Source: Armatimonadota bacterium
Lineage (GTDB): Bacteria; Sysuimicrobiota; Sysuimicrobiia; Sysuimicrobiales; JACQTN01
Assembly (NCBI GenBank): GCA_016210785.1
Contig: JACQTN010000335.1
Span: 1-7,876, forward strand
Length of the DNA: 7,876 nt
Direction: 5' to 3'
Shown here: positions 1 to 5,735 of the stretch, piece by piece
How positions within the stretch are numbered: position 1 is the stretch's first letter
Layout: the number at the start of each line of letters is the position of its first letter
The notes under the pieces: generated by a model
What the model was told of the DNA's origin: nothing
Databases searched by the model: none
Seen by the model: only the letters and a program-made list of their open reading frames with translations
Translations under genes and position numbers: made by a program

Positions 1-105
1 CCTCCAGGGTGCGCCGGTTGATGGAGCGTGCCGCGTCTCTATCTCATACCAGAAGTCGCCCCAAATGTCCAGAACAGAGAAGGTCTAGCGGGGTTCGATG
101 CGCAA

Positions 106-1401
106 ATGCTCTCCGTGATGATGCCACACCGGCGCTGCGTGCTTTCACTGATCTCGCTGGCGATCCTGCTGGTGGGCCTGCGGCACGCTCCCGCCTCGGC
201 CGCCCCCGTGGACGTGGTCTCCGGTGTCTCGCCCGAGGCCACCGCCGCCAACAGCCAGAGGAAACTTGTGTTCGCAGGCACGACCGTCTACCTGGCGTAC
301 GCCGCCATGGACGGCGACGCGGAGCGCGTCGGCGTGGCCACCTCCCCGGACGGGCGCACCTGGCTGCGGCTTCCACTTGTCGCCGGCCTGCCGTCCCGGC
401 TCCCCACGCTGGCCGTCGATCCCCAGGATGGTCTTCACCTGGCGTGGACCGCGGGGACGCGGCCCGGATCAGTGCTTTACAGCCGGCTGGTGGGCGGGGC
501 GTGGACGCCGCCGCTGCGGCTCTCGCCGGCGGAGGCGTACGCGGGCGTGCCGGCCATGGTCGCCGCGCGGGAGGTGGACGTGGTCTGGTACGGCATCCGG
601 GGCGGGCGGCCAGAGGGGTACTCGCGGCATGACTCCATCTACGAGATCTTCCACACGGCGTTCGACGGGCAGCGGTGGAGCCCGCCGCGCCTGATCTCGC
701 CGGGTTCGCAGGACGCGCTCAACCCCGCGCTGGTCGCCGACGCCCGCGGGACCCTCCACGCCTTCTGGTACCAGTCGGACGGCCGCGTCTATCGGGTCAG
801 AAGAGCGCGCCTGCGCGGCGGCGTCTGGGAGGTGCCCCAGGCGGTGACCGGCGGCGGCGGCGACGCCATCGCCCCGGCGGCCGTCGCCGACGGGCGCGGC
901 AACATCCATCTGGCGTGGGAGAGCCGGGAGGCGCCCGCCCGCATCTACTACCAGCGCGTCGCCGGAGACGGCTGGGACGCGCCCGTGGCGCTGTCGCCGC
1001 CGGGGAGCGGCGCGCACCGGCCCGTGGTGACGGTGGACCGGGAGGGCACGGTGTACGTGGCGTGGGCGCAGGACGATGGGCACCTCTACCTGCGCCGCCG
1101 ACCCCGCCTGTCCGGGACCATCCTGCGGTTGCTGGGGATGGGACGCAGGTCCTGGCGGGCGCCGGAGCGGCTTTCTGCCTCCGGCGTGAACGATTATCCC
1201 GCGCTGGCCGCCGGGCCCCTGGTCGTCGCAGCCTGGACGCACGCCGGGGAGGAGGGGCGAACCGTCCAGACGGCTGTGGTGCCGCGCCGGGCGCCGGTCT
1301 CGCCCATCCCCGTTCTCGTCGGCCCCGTGCTCGTCCTCCTGGTGCTGGTGATGATCGTCCGGCGCTACCTCTCACGCCCCCTGGCCAGCCGCCCGTCCTG
1401 A
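106..1401 (+). CDS. Secreted, membrane-anchored BNR/sialidase-like beta-propeller protein
   Basis: 431 residues from ATG 106; ATG 118 or 121 are also possible. An open frame continues upstream to GTG 28, but residues there do not look like a signal peptide, whereas 106/118 puts a basic stretch (PHRR), a hydrophobic core (LSLISLAILLVGL) and an A-x-A cleavage site near residue 32 in the right order. The mature part consists of about six repeats of one pattern: a P-A-hydrophobic-V-D/A-D strand, a G-x-(L/I/V)-H/Y-hydrophobic-A/F-W strand, then a W-x-x-P-x-x-L/V turn (for example VDPQDGLHLAW, ADARGTLHAFW, ADGRGNIHLAW, VDREGTVYVAW). This is typical of sialidase/BNR-type beta-propellers. Residues about 400-418 (PVLVGPVLVLLVLVMIV) form a transmembrane helix followed by RRYLSR, so the propeller is predicted outside the cytoplasmic membrane with a short basic tail inside. 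No sialidase Arg triad could be confirmed, so enzymatic activity is not claimed; ligand binding is equally possible. Confidence 0.75.
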   Translation: MLSVMMPHRRCVLSLISLAILLVGLRHAPASAAPVDVVSGVSPEATAANSQRKLVFAGTTVYLAYAAMDGDAERVGVATSPDGRTWLRLPLVAGLPSRLPTLAVDPQDGLHLAWTAGTRPGSVLYSRLVGGAWTPPLRLSPAEAYAGVPAMVAAREVDVVWYGIRGGRPEGYSRHDSIYEIFHTAFDGQRWSPPRLISPGSQDALNPALVADARGTLHAFWYQSDGRVYRVRRARLRGGVWEVPQAVTGGGGDAIAPAAVADGRGNIHLAWESREAPARIYYQRVAGDGWDAPVALSPPGSGAHRPVVTVDREGTVYVAWAQDDGHLYLRRRPRLSGTILRLLGMGRRSWRAPERLSASGVNDYPALAAGPLVVAAWTHAGEEGRTVQTAVVPRRAPVSPIPVLVGPVLVLLVLVMIVRRYLSRPLASRPS

Positions 1402-1405
1402 GCAA

Positions 1406-1433
1406 AAGAGGTCCCGGGATTCCGGGACCTCTT
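1406..1433. terminator. Bidirectional intrinsic terminator between convergent genes
   Basis: Perfect 12-bp inverted repeat (AAGAGGTCCCGG at 1406-1417, CCGGGACCTCTT at 1422-1433) with a 4-nt loop GATT. It starts 5 bp after the propeller gene stop and lies 35 bp beyond the stop of the minus-strand DUF4383-like gene. Read on the minus strand, the stem runs into TTTTGC, so the U-tract is better for the minus-strand gene; on the plus strand the stem ends in CUU with no longer U-run. Confidence 0.8.
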
Positions 1434-1467
1434 CATGCGACGAGTGCTGCGATACTGGACGGAACGC

Positions 1468-1800
1468 TTAGGAACCTTCCTTGACGAAGAAACCGGCGTA
1501 CAGGCCCCACACGCCGAAGACCAGGTGGATGAGGACGTACACCCCGCCGATGCCGCCCAGCATCGAGGGTGCCACGAGGCCGAGGAGGCCGACCAGCGTG
1601 TAGACCACGCCGATCACCTGGGCAAACTGCTTGGGCTGCCCTCCCATGAATCCGGCATGCACGCCCCACGCGCCGATGACGAGGTGGACGATGTTGTGGA
1701 GGGCGCTGAACTTAAGTGGGCCCAGGCTGGGGGTGAGAAAGCCAACGACGCCGACAATGAGGAAGACGACGGCACTTACCTGTGCATAGACCTTGGCCAT
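1468..1800 (-). CDS. Small four-helix membrane protein, DUF4383-like
   Basis: 110 residues. The open frame extends upstream to 1935, but the start at 1800 is chosen because AAAGGAGGG lies 6 nt before its ATG and the promoter lies inside the longer frame. Four hydrophobic helices are visible at about residues 5-22, 34-51, 60-77 and 84-105, with short polar links and a C-terminal VKEGS. The two halves are copies of each other: AQVSAVVFLIVGVVGFLTPS (6-25) matches AQVIGVVYTLVGLLGLVAPS (60-79), and HNIVHLVIGAWGVHAGF (35-51) matches VYVLIHLVFGVWGLYAGF (87-104). Conserved His and the HL-x-x-G-x-W-G pattern in each half are typical of DUF4383 proteins, whose function is unknown to me. Monocistronic, with its own promoter and terminator. 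It diverges from the selenoprotein gene; no functional link is shown. Confidence 0.85.
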   Translation of the reverse strand: MAKVYAQVSAVVFLIVGVVGFLTPSLGPLKFSALHNIVHLVIGAWGVHAGFMGGQPKQFAQVIGVVYTLVGLLGLVAPSMLGGIGGVYVLIHLVFGVWGLYAGFFVKEGS

Positions 1801-1806
1801 TCCGTA

Positions 1807-1815
1807 CCCTCCTTT
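1807..1815 (-). promoter_or_regulatory. Ribosome binding site fixing the DUF4383-like start
   Basis: On the minus strand AAAGGAGGG ends 6 nt before the ATG at 1800. This is a near-perfect anti-16S match and excludes the longer upstream starts. Confidence 0.85.
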
Positions 1816-1833
1816 CGCCTCAGGATACTTCAT

Positions 1834-1862
1834 ATTGTAGGCGCCGTGCGTTCTGGCGTCAA
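1834..1862 (-). promoter_or_regulatory. Near-consensus sigma-70 promoter for the DUF4383-like gene
   Basis: On the minus strand TTGACG (1862-1857) and TACAAT (1839-1834) are separated by exactly 17 nt. Each hexamer differs from consensus at one base. Transcription would start near 1827, giving a leader of about 27 nt that contains the ribosome site. Such a strong match in this GC-rich DNA suggests high, constitutive expression. Confidence 0.75.
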
Positions 1863-2005
1863 TCGTGGAGATGGACGCGCGTCCGCTCCGAAGCTGTGTC
1901 GGAAATGTACCAGCAGCGAAACACCTTGAAGCCACGCAACTGGGGCCAGCAGGTGCGCCGTCACCCGACGGAGAACAGCACGCGACGGTCTTGCTGGGCG
2001 ACGCG

Positions 2006-2013
2006 GGAGGTGA
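2006..2013 (+). promoter_or_regulatory. Ribosome binding site of the selenoprotein gene
   Basis: GGAGGTGA is an 8-base perfect match to the 16S 3' end, 8 nt before ATG 2022. It decides the start upstream of the in-frame TGA and argues that ribosomes are meant to enter there rather than at the internal ATG 2142, which opens in the middle of the conserved fold. Confidence 0.8.
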
Positions 2014-2021
2014 GGCCTTCC

Positions 2022-2375
2022 ATGGCGCGGGCGCGCATCTACCTCCGCTCCACCTGAACGACCTGCCGGAAGGCGAGAGAGTTTCTCTCGCAGCACAGGG
2101 TTGACCTCACCGTCCGCGACTACTTCAAGGAGCCGCTGACCGTGGAGGAGTTGAAGGAGATCCTGGGGCCGGTCTCCCCCCGTGACGCCCTCTCGACGCG
2201 TTCCCCCAGGGTCAAGGAACTGGGGCTGGACCGACGCCTTCCGTCCAACGACGAGCTGCTCAGGTTGATGGTGAGAGAACCCACGCTCATCCGCCGGCCG
2301 ATCATCCACGTCGGCGGCCAGGTCGTCATCGGGTTCGACCGCGCGCACCTGGAGCGGCTGCTGGGGGGAGGCTGA
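2022..2375 (+). CDS. Spx/ArsC-family selenoprotein, Sec12 encoded by in-frame TGA (2055-2057)
   Basis: Reading through the TGA at 2055-2057 gives 117 residues, the normal length of the Spx/ArsC/YffB family (ArsC-like thioredoxin fold). The frame is open on both sides of that one codon. The N-terminus reads MARARIYLRST-U-TTCRKAREFL, where family members such as B. subtilis Spx have a C-x-x-C-RKAR motif; TGA falls exactly on the first (nucleophilic) Cys and C15 is the resolving Cys. Position 12 is also where plasmid R773 ArsC has its catalytic Cys. Further family blocks follow: RDYFKEPLTVEEL (32-44), LSTRSP (57-62), and LIRRPIIHVGGQVVIGFD (89-106), containing the conserved RRP-I-I segment. A SECIS-like hairpin starts just downstream. 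The gene's own terminator is another TGA (2373-2375), so TGA is not generally reassigned. The likely role is a cytoplasmic thiol/selenol redox enzyme, perhaps arsenate reductase-like; the true substrate is unknown. Alternatives are a pseudogene or a TGC/TGT to TGA sequencing error. Confidence 0.85.
2062..2099 (+). promoter_or_regulatory. Bacterial SECIS-like mRNA hairpin inside the coding region
   Basis: Downstream of the TGA, GCGAGAGA (2073-2080) pairs perfectly with TCTCTCGC (2084-2091) around the loop GTT. The loop begins 23 nt after the TGA, inside the 16-37 nt range described for bacterial SECIS elements, and its first base is G, as that model requires for SelB binding. CCTG (2062-2065) can pair with CAGG (2096-2099) below an internal loop. 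The element is translated as CRKAREFLSQHR, so the RNA structure is embedded in a conserved protein segment. Confidence 0.75.
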
Positions 2376-2661
2376 GAAGCTGAGTCGGTGGTGCCAAACC
2401 AGCGTGCTCCTTGTAGGGAGAAGCAGACGCCTGAGAAGCTGAGCCGGCGCTGTGGGCGACGCGGAGTCGGTGAGCGCGGTAGAAGGAGGCACCTCGCAGC
2501 AGTGTGGAACGTGCCGGTGAGCGCGGCGCCGTTAGTCCGGTGAGCGCGGTAGAGAGCGGCGCCTTGCGGCGATGGTGAACGTGCCGAGTGAAGCATGTTG
2601 CGGGAGCGTGGCACGTGCCGGTGACAGATCAGCGCACTCCTTGTAGAGGGAAGCAGAGGCC
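2371..2661 (+). repeat. Cluster of degenerate tandem and dispersed repeats in non-coding DNA
   Basis: This ~290-bp stretch between the selenoprotein stop and the mutY start holds no convincing gene. Repeats seen: (A) CTGAGAAGCTGAG at 2372 and 2431; (B) GGTGAGCGCGGTAGA at 2469 and 2539, with a shorter copy GGTGAGCGCGG at 2516; (C) GAACGTGCC at 2507 and 2577, with a variant GCACGTGCC at 2611; (D) a ~41-bp block at 2391-2431 and 2621-2661 (sharing CTCCTTGTAG and GAAGCAGA-GCC) exactly 230 bp apart. Blocks B and C recur with a 70-bp period (2466-2535 versus 2536-2605). Copies are diverged, indicating an old duplication. It is G-rich and could fold, but I recognise no riboswitch, CRISPR or mobile element. 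Confidence 0.7.
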
Positions 2662-2671
2662 GCGCCAGGCC

Positions 2672-3406
2672 GTGAGGGTGACGGTGCCCCGCGTCGATCC
2701 GGGGCGTCGCCGGGCCTTCCGGCGGCGTCTGCTGGTTTGGTACCGCCGCTGCCGGCGCGACCTGCCCTGGCGGCGCACCAGCGACCCGTATCACATCCTG
2801 GTTTCGGAGATCATGCTGCAGCAGACGCAGGTGGACCGGGTGATCCCCAAGTATCGTGAGTTTCTCACCCGGTATCCGTCGCTGGAGGATCTGGCGCGCG
2901 CCCGCGTGGATGAGGTGCGGGAGGCGTGGTACCCGCTGGGCTACAACGTACGCCCCTACCGCCTGCACGCCATCGCCCGCCAGGCCATCCGGCGCCACGG
3001 CGGCCGGATTCCCGACGACCCGGCCGTGCTGCTGCGCATGAAGGGCATTGGTCGCTACACGGCCGGCGCCATCTTGAGCTTCGCCTACCGCAAGGACGCG
3101 CCCGTGGTGGACACCAACGTGCGCCGCGTGCTCCGGCGCGTCTTCCTCGGCGTGCGGCGGAGCGCCACGGAGAGCACGTTTTGGACCATGGCCGCGGAGT
3201 TGCTGCCCAGGGGCGGCGCCTACGACTACAACCCGGCCCTGATGGACTTCGGCGCCACGGTGTGCACGGCGCGCCGGCCGGCGTGTCCGGCGTGCCCGCT
3301 GCGCCGCCAGTGCGCCTCGTTCCCGGCGCTGTCGGTGATCTCCAACGGCTCCGGATCCTCCGGGAGAGGTTCCCGCGGCGCGGTCCGCGCGCCCCCCGGT
3401 CCATGA
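2672..3406 (+). CDS. mutY: Short MutY-type adenine/mismatch DNA glycosylase
   Basis: 244 residues from GTG 2672; GTG 2678 or 2684 would also serve. The frame is open from GTG 2588, but that extension is translated repeat DNA. HhH-GPD base-excision glycosylase with a 4Fe-4S cluster, which in the MutY family removes adenine mispaired with 8-oxoguanine. Visible: DLPWR (30-34), SEIMLQQTQV (45-54) with catalytic Glu46, helix-hairpin-helix KGIGRYTAGAIL (124-135), catalytic Asp147 in VVDTNVRRVL, and cluster ligands C198-x6-C205-x2-C208-x5-C214. The protein ends about 30 residues after the cluster in a low-complexity Gly/Ser/Arg tail, so the NUDIX-like 8-oxoG-reading domain of full-length (about 350-residue) MutY is absent. 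WYPLGYNVR replaces the usual W-x-G-L-G-Y-Y-x-R. Actinobacterial-like MutY or a thymine/uracil mismatch glycosylase are both possible. Its stop overlaps the next start (ATGA), so the two are co-translated. Confidence 0.85.
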   Translation: MRVTVPRVDPGRRRAFRRRLLVWYRRCRRDLPWRRTSDPYHILVSEIMLQQTQVDRVIPKYREFLTRYPSLEDLARARVDEVREAWYPLGYNVRPYRLHAIARQAIRRHGGRIPDDPAVLLRMKGIGRYTAGAILSFAYRKDAPVVDTNVRRVLRRVFLGVRRSATESTFWTMAAELLPRGGAYDYNPALMDFGATVCTARRPACPACPLRRQCASFPALSVISNGSGSSGRGSRGAVRAPPGP

Positions 3407-4116
3407 GCGGCGACAGGTTCGCGGCCGTCCAGGTCCTCCTGTTCGACGCGGGCGACACCCTCATCGCCTACCGCAGGCCGCTGCGGGTCTTCCTGCAGGA
3501 CTTCCTGATGGAACGGGGGATCGTCGTGCCGCGCGACGGGACGGCCCAGGCGCTGGAGGCGGTGGCACCGCGCTACCAGCGGCTGCGCGGCGGCTGTCGC
3601 ACGGTGGAAGATGAGCGGATGATGTGGGAGGAGATCGCGCGCGCGCTGATGGCGGACGTCGCGCCCGACCGCCCCGATCTGGGGCCGGAACTCTCCCGGT
3701 GGTTCGTCGACAACTGGAGGCTGCACAAGGTCTACCGGGACGTCCGTCCCGCACTCACGGGCCTGCGCCGGCGCGGATACCGGCTGGGGGTCGTCTCCAA
3801 CTGGGAGCCATCGCTGCCCGTGCTGCTGGAGCAACTCAGCCTGGACGACTACTTCGAGGCGGTGGTGGTTTCGTCGGTGGAGGGAGTCTGGAAGCCCGAC
3901 CCGCGGCTCTTCCACGCGGCCATGGATCGCTTCGGAGTGCCTCCGTCCACGGCGGCCAGCATTGGCGACGACCCCGCCCGCGATGTGGACGCCGCGGTGG
4001 CAGCGGGGCTGCACGGCATCCTGCTGGACCGGTTCGACGTCCATCCCCGCGCCGGGAGCGTGCGCATCAAGAGCCTGCAGGACCTGCTCGCGCTCTTCCC
4101 CCCGCGGCGCTACTAG
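3403..4116 (+). CDS. HAD superfamily (subfamily IA) phosphatase
   Basis: 237 residues, ATG 3403 overlapping the mutY TGA. All four HAD motifs are present: I, LLFDAGDTL (12-20) with nucleophile Asp15; II, VVSNWE (130-135) with Ser132; III, Lys164 in VWKPDPRLF; IV, IGDDPARDVDAA (187-198) with Asp189/Asp190. Residues about 25-115 are the helical C1 cap. In motif I the usual general-acid Asp two residues after the nucleophile is Gly17, with Asp at +3 (D-x-G-D-T instead of D-x-D-G-T), as in many REG-2/HDHD3-like members, so proton transfer may differ. SNW in motif II also fits that group. Substrate unknown; coupling to a DNA repair glycosylase makes a nucleotide or damaged-nucleotide phosphatase attractive but unproven. 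It ends 6 bp before a large palindrome. Confidence 0.88.
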   Translation: MSGDRFAAVQVLLFDAGDTLIAYRRPLRVFLQDFLMERGIVVPRDGTAQALEAVAPRYQRLRGGCRTVEDERMMWEEIARALMADVAPDRPDLGPELSRWFVDNWRLHKVYRDVRPALTGLRRRGYRLGVVSNWEPSLPVLLEQLSLDDYFEAVVVSSVEGVWKPDPRLFHAAMDRFGVPPSTAASIGDDPARDVDAAVAAGLHGILLDRFDVHPRAGSVRIKSLQDLLALFPPRRY

Positions 4117-4122
4117 CCCGTT

Positions 4123-4186
4123 CCGTTCGCGCTGAGCCCGTCGAAGCGCGGGGACTCGCGGCCTTCGACGCGCTCAGGCCGAACGG
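4123..4186. repeat. Long imperfect palindrome (REP-like) between convergent genes, possible terminator
   Basis: Arms 4123-4146 and 4163-4186 pair over 24 bp with about three mismatched positions: CCGTTCG..CTGAGC.CGTCGAAG against CTTCGACG.GCTCAG..CGAACGG. The 16-nt spacer can add CGCG/CGCG pairing (4147-4150 with 4157-4160). The GAACGG / CTCAG / TTCGAC pattern resembles a palindrome family I have seen dispersed across many GC-rich bacterial genomes. It fills the 75-bp gap between the HAD stop and the MmgE/PrpD stop, so it likely ends both transcripts, though no U-tract follows. Confidence 0.75.
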
Positions 4187-4191
4187 AGAGC

Positions 4192-5574
4192 TCATTCTGC
4201 GCTGCCAATCAGCATCGGCATCAGGTCCGCCACCCGCCTCGCCTCGTGGATCGCCCACAGACGCGCCAGCGCCGCCTCCGCCCGCTCGGAGGGCATCACC
4301 AGGGCGGCGCAGTCCATGAACTTCTCCCGCAGGTCGTCGCGGGACATGGGCTTCCTGGGATGGCCCTTCGCCGCCTCCGCGTAGCCCTCCAGGCGCCGGC
4401 CGTCCCGGAGCGTGATGCCGATCCTCAGCCGCATCTGGTTGTAGCCCAGCTTCTCGATTTCGGGATCCACGTAGACGTGCACCTTCTCCATCAGCGCGCG
4501 GGTGCGGGGGTCCCGCACCTTCTCGTCCACGAACTGGGCGATGCCCGCCTTCCGCTCCAGGACGCCGATCGCCATCATGAAGGGGAGGCTGAACTTGCCT
4601 TCCAGCGCCGTGGTGGGTCGCATGTGGATGAGCGCGGTGGGCACGTAGGAGTTGACCCCCACGTCGATGCGCTCCACGTGGTCGGGCTGCACGTCGTGCT
4701 GTTTGATCAGGTCGAGCAGGACGTCCTGGCCGGGATGCGAGAGCGATCCCGAGGGATAGGGCTTGATGGAGATGCCGGGCTCGACGAAGAAGTAGGGGTT
4801 GCCGAGCCTGCCTTCGATCTTGGAGGCGTCGTACCCACCGGCCGCGGCGCCGTAGAAACCCCGCTTCGCTTCCAGGATGTTCTTGGCCGTGGTCCAGCCG
4901 CGGCGGGCCAGCAGGACGGCGAACAGGCCGTTCTCCGCGGCCCGGCCCGCGTGGAAGGGTTTGGTCATGGTGCCGAAGCTCTCGCGCAGGCCCGCGGCCA
5001 TGCTGGCGGCCAGGCCGAAGGCGCGCAGCGTCTGGTCCAGGTTGCACCGGTACAGGCGCGACGCGGCGGCCGCGGCTCCGAAGCCGCCCATGGTCGCCGT
5101 GGAGTGGAAGCCGTCCCGGTAGTGGCGCGGGTTGATGGCGTCGGCGATCCGGCAGGCGACCTCCACGCCTACGACGTAGGCGTCCAGCAGCGCGGCGCCT
5201 GAGGCGCCGGTGCCCTCCGCGGCGGCCAGCGCGCCCGCCAGCACCGGCACCGAGGGATGGGTGAGGAGGCCGTACACGCTCTGTGGGTCTGTGGCGAGCT
5301 GGGTGTCGTCGTAGTCCATGGCGTGGCCGGCCGTCCCGTTCGCCCACGCGGCCTGCTGCAGCGGCGCGCGGAGGTCAGCGCCGATCACCGCGGCCTGCGG
5401 GTGGCCGCCCAGGTCTCGCAGGTGGGCGCGCACCAGGACGCCGCTCTCCTCGGTGGCCCCGGCGAGCATCACGGCGACGGTGTCTACCAGGTGGTTGGTG
5501 GCGAGCGAGCGAACCTGTTCAGGGACGTCTTTCGTCTCGACGGTGAAGCGGGCGATCTGCTCGGTGACTCCCAC
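4192..5574 (-). CDS. MmgE/PrpD family protein (2-methylcitrate dehydratase/aconitate decarboxylase fold)
   Basis: 460 residues from GTG 5574, chosen because AGAGGTG lies just upstream and the protein then begins with the usual family N-terminus (TEQIARFTVET). The frame is open further up to 5670 without family similarity. Family marks: WANGTAGHAMDYDDT (77-91), GFHSTATMGGFGAAAAAS (155-172), KPFHAGRAAENGL (205-217), KPYPSGSLSH (271-280), with Lys271 and His280 in the expected catalytic region, and a C-terminal swivel domain after about residue 290 (EGKFSLPFMMAIG). The length matches the family. Members include PrpD, cis-aconitate decarboxylase and many uncharacterised enzymes often found with transporter and catabolic genes; no prpB/prpC neighbours occur here, so a methylcitrate role is not supported. 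The usual Cys after KPYP is absent (PSG). Probably a cytoplasmic (de)hydratase, decarboxylase or isomerase of a small di/tricarboxylate. Confidence 0.9.
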   Translation of the reverse strand: MGVTEQIARFTVETKDVPEQVRSLATNHLVDTVAVMLAGATEESGVLVRAHLRDLGGHPQAAVIGADLRAPLQQAAWANGTAGHAMDYDDTQLATDPQSVYGLLTHPSVPVLAGALAAAEGTGASGAALLDAYVVGVEVACRIADAINPRHYRDGFHSTATMGGFGAAAAASRLYRCNLDQTLRAFGLAASMAAGLRESFGTMTKPFHAGRAAENGLFAVLLARRGWTTAKNILEAKRGFYGAAAGGYDASKIEGRLGNPYFFVEPGISIKPYPSGSLSHPGQDVLLDLIKQHDVQPDHVERIDVGVNSYVPTALIHMRPTTALEGKFSLPFMMAIGVLERKAGIAQFVDEKVRDPRTRALMEKVHVYVDPEIEKLGYNQMRLRIGITLRDGRRLEGYAEAAKGHPRKPMSRDDLREKFMDCAALVMPSERAEAALARLWAIHEARRVADLMPMLIGSAE

Positions 5575-5735
5575 GTTGCACCTCTCCCCGGCAGCGTGCG
5601 GTGCCACGCACGGAACGGTCCGGCGCGCGGAGCGGTCGGGACCCGAGGTACAATTCGTTGGGGCGCACATCGTTCCCTGGCATGGCTCTGAAGCCGCGGC
5701 GCGCTGGATGTCGCCGCGAAAGGAGGGTGAGGACG

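Noticed and set aside
1..105. A gene or promoter at the left edge
   Set aside because: TTGATG at 18-23 lacks a matching -10, and the frames crossing the region show no protein signature; nothing supportable is seen.
469..1242. Long minus-strand frame opposite the beta-propeller gene, and similar long frames opposite or offset from the other genes
   Set aside because: GC-rich DNA produces long shadow frames; these have Arg/Pro/Gly-rich, low-complexity translations without recognisable domains.
1782..2057. A 91-residue plus-strand frame ending at TGA 2057
   Set aside because: Its first 80 residues overlap the opposite promoter and gene and show no protein-like pattern; only the last 11 codons belong to the selenoprotein.
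2142..2375. A separate 77-residue gene starting at ATG 2142
   Set aside because: It lacks the active-site half of the fold, has no better ribosome site than ATG 2022, and the upstream frame up to the TGA encodes exactly the missing N-terminus.
2371..2661. CRISPR array or T-box leader
   Set aside because: Repeats are unequal in length, diverged and unevenly spaced, unlike CRISPR. GTGGAAC/GTGCC blocks faintly resemble a T-box antiterminator, but the conserved core and specifier loop could not be placed, and mutY is not a typical T-box target.
2588..2671. N-terminal extension of MutY from GTG 2588
   Set aside because: The extension translates repeat DNA and has no MutY similarity; MutY proteins begin only a short distance before the DLPWR motif.
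5649..5654. Promoter for the MBL-fold gene based on TACAAT
   Set aside because: A -10-like hexamer alone, with no recognisable -35 at 16-18 nt and no extended -10, is too weak to annotate.
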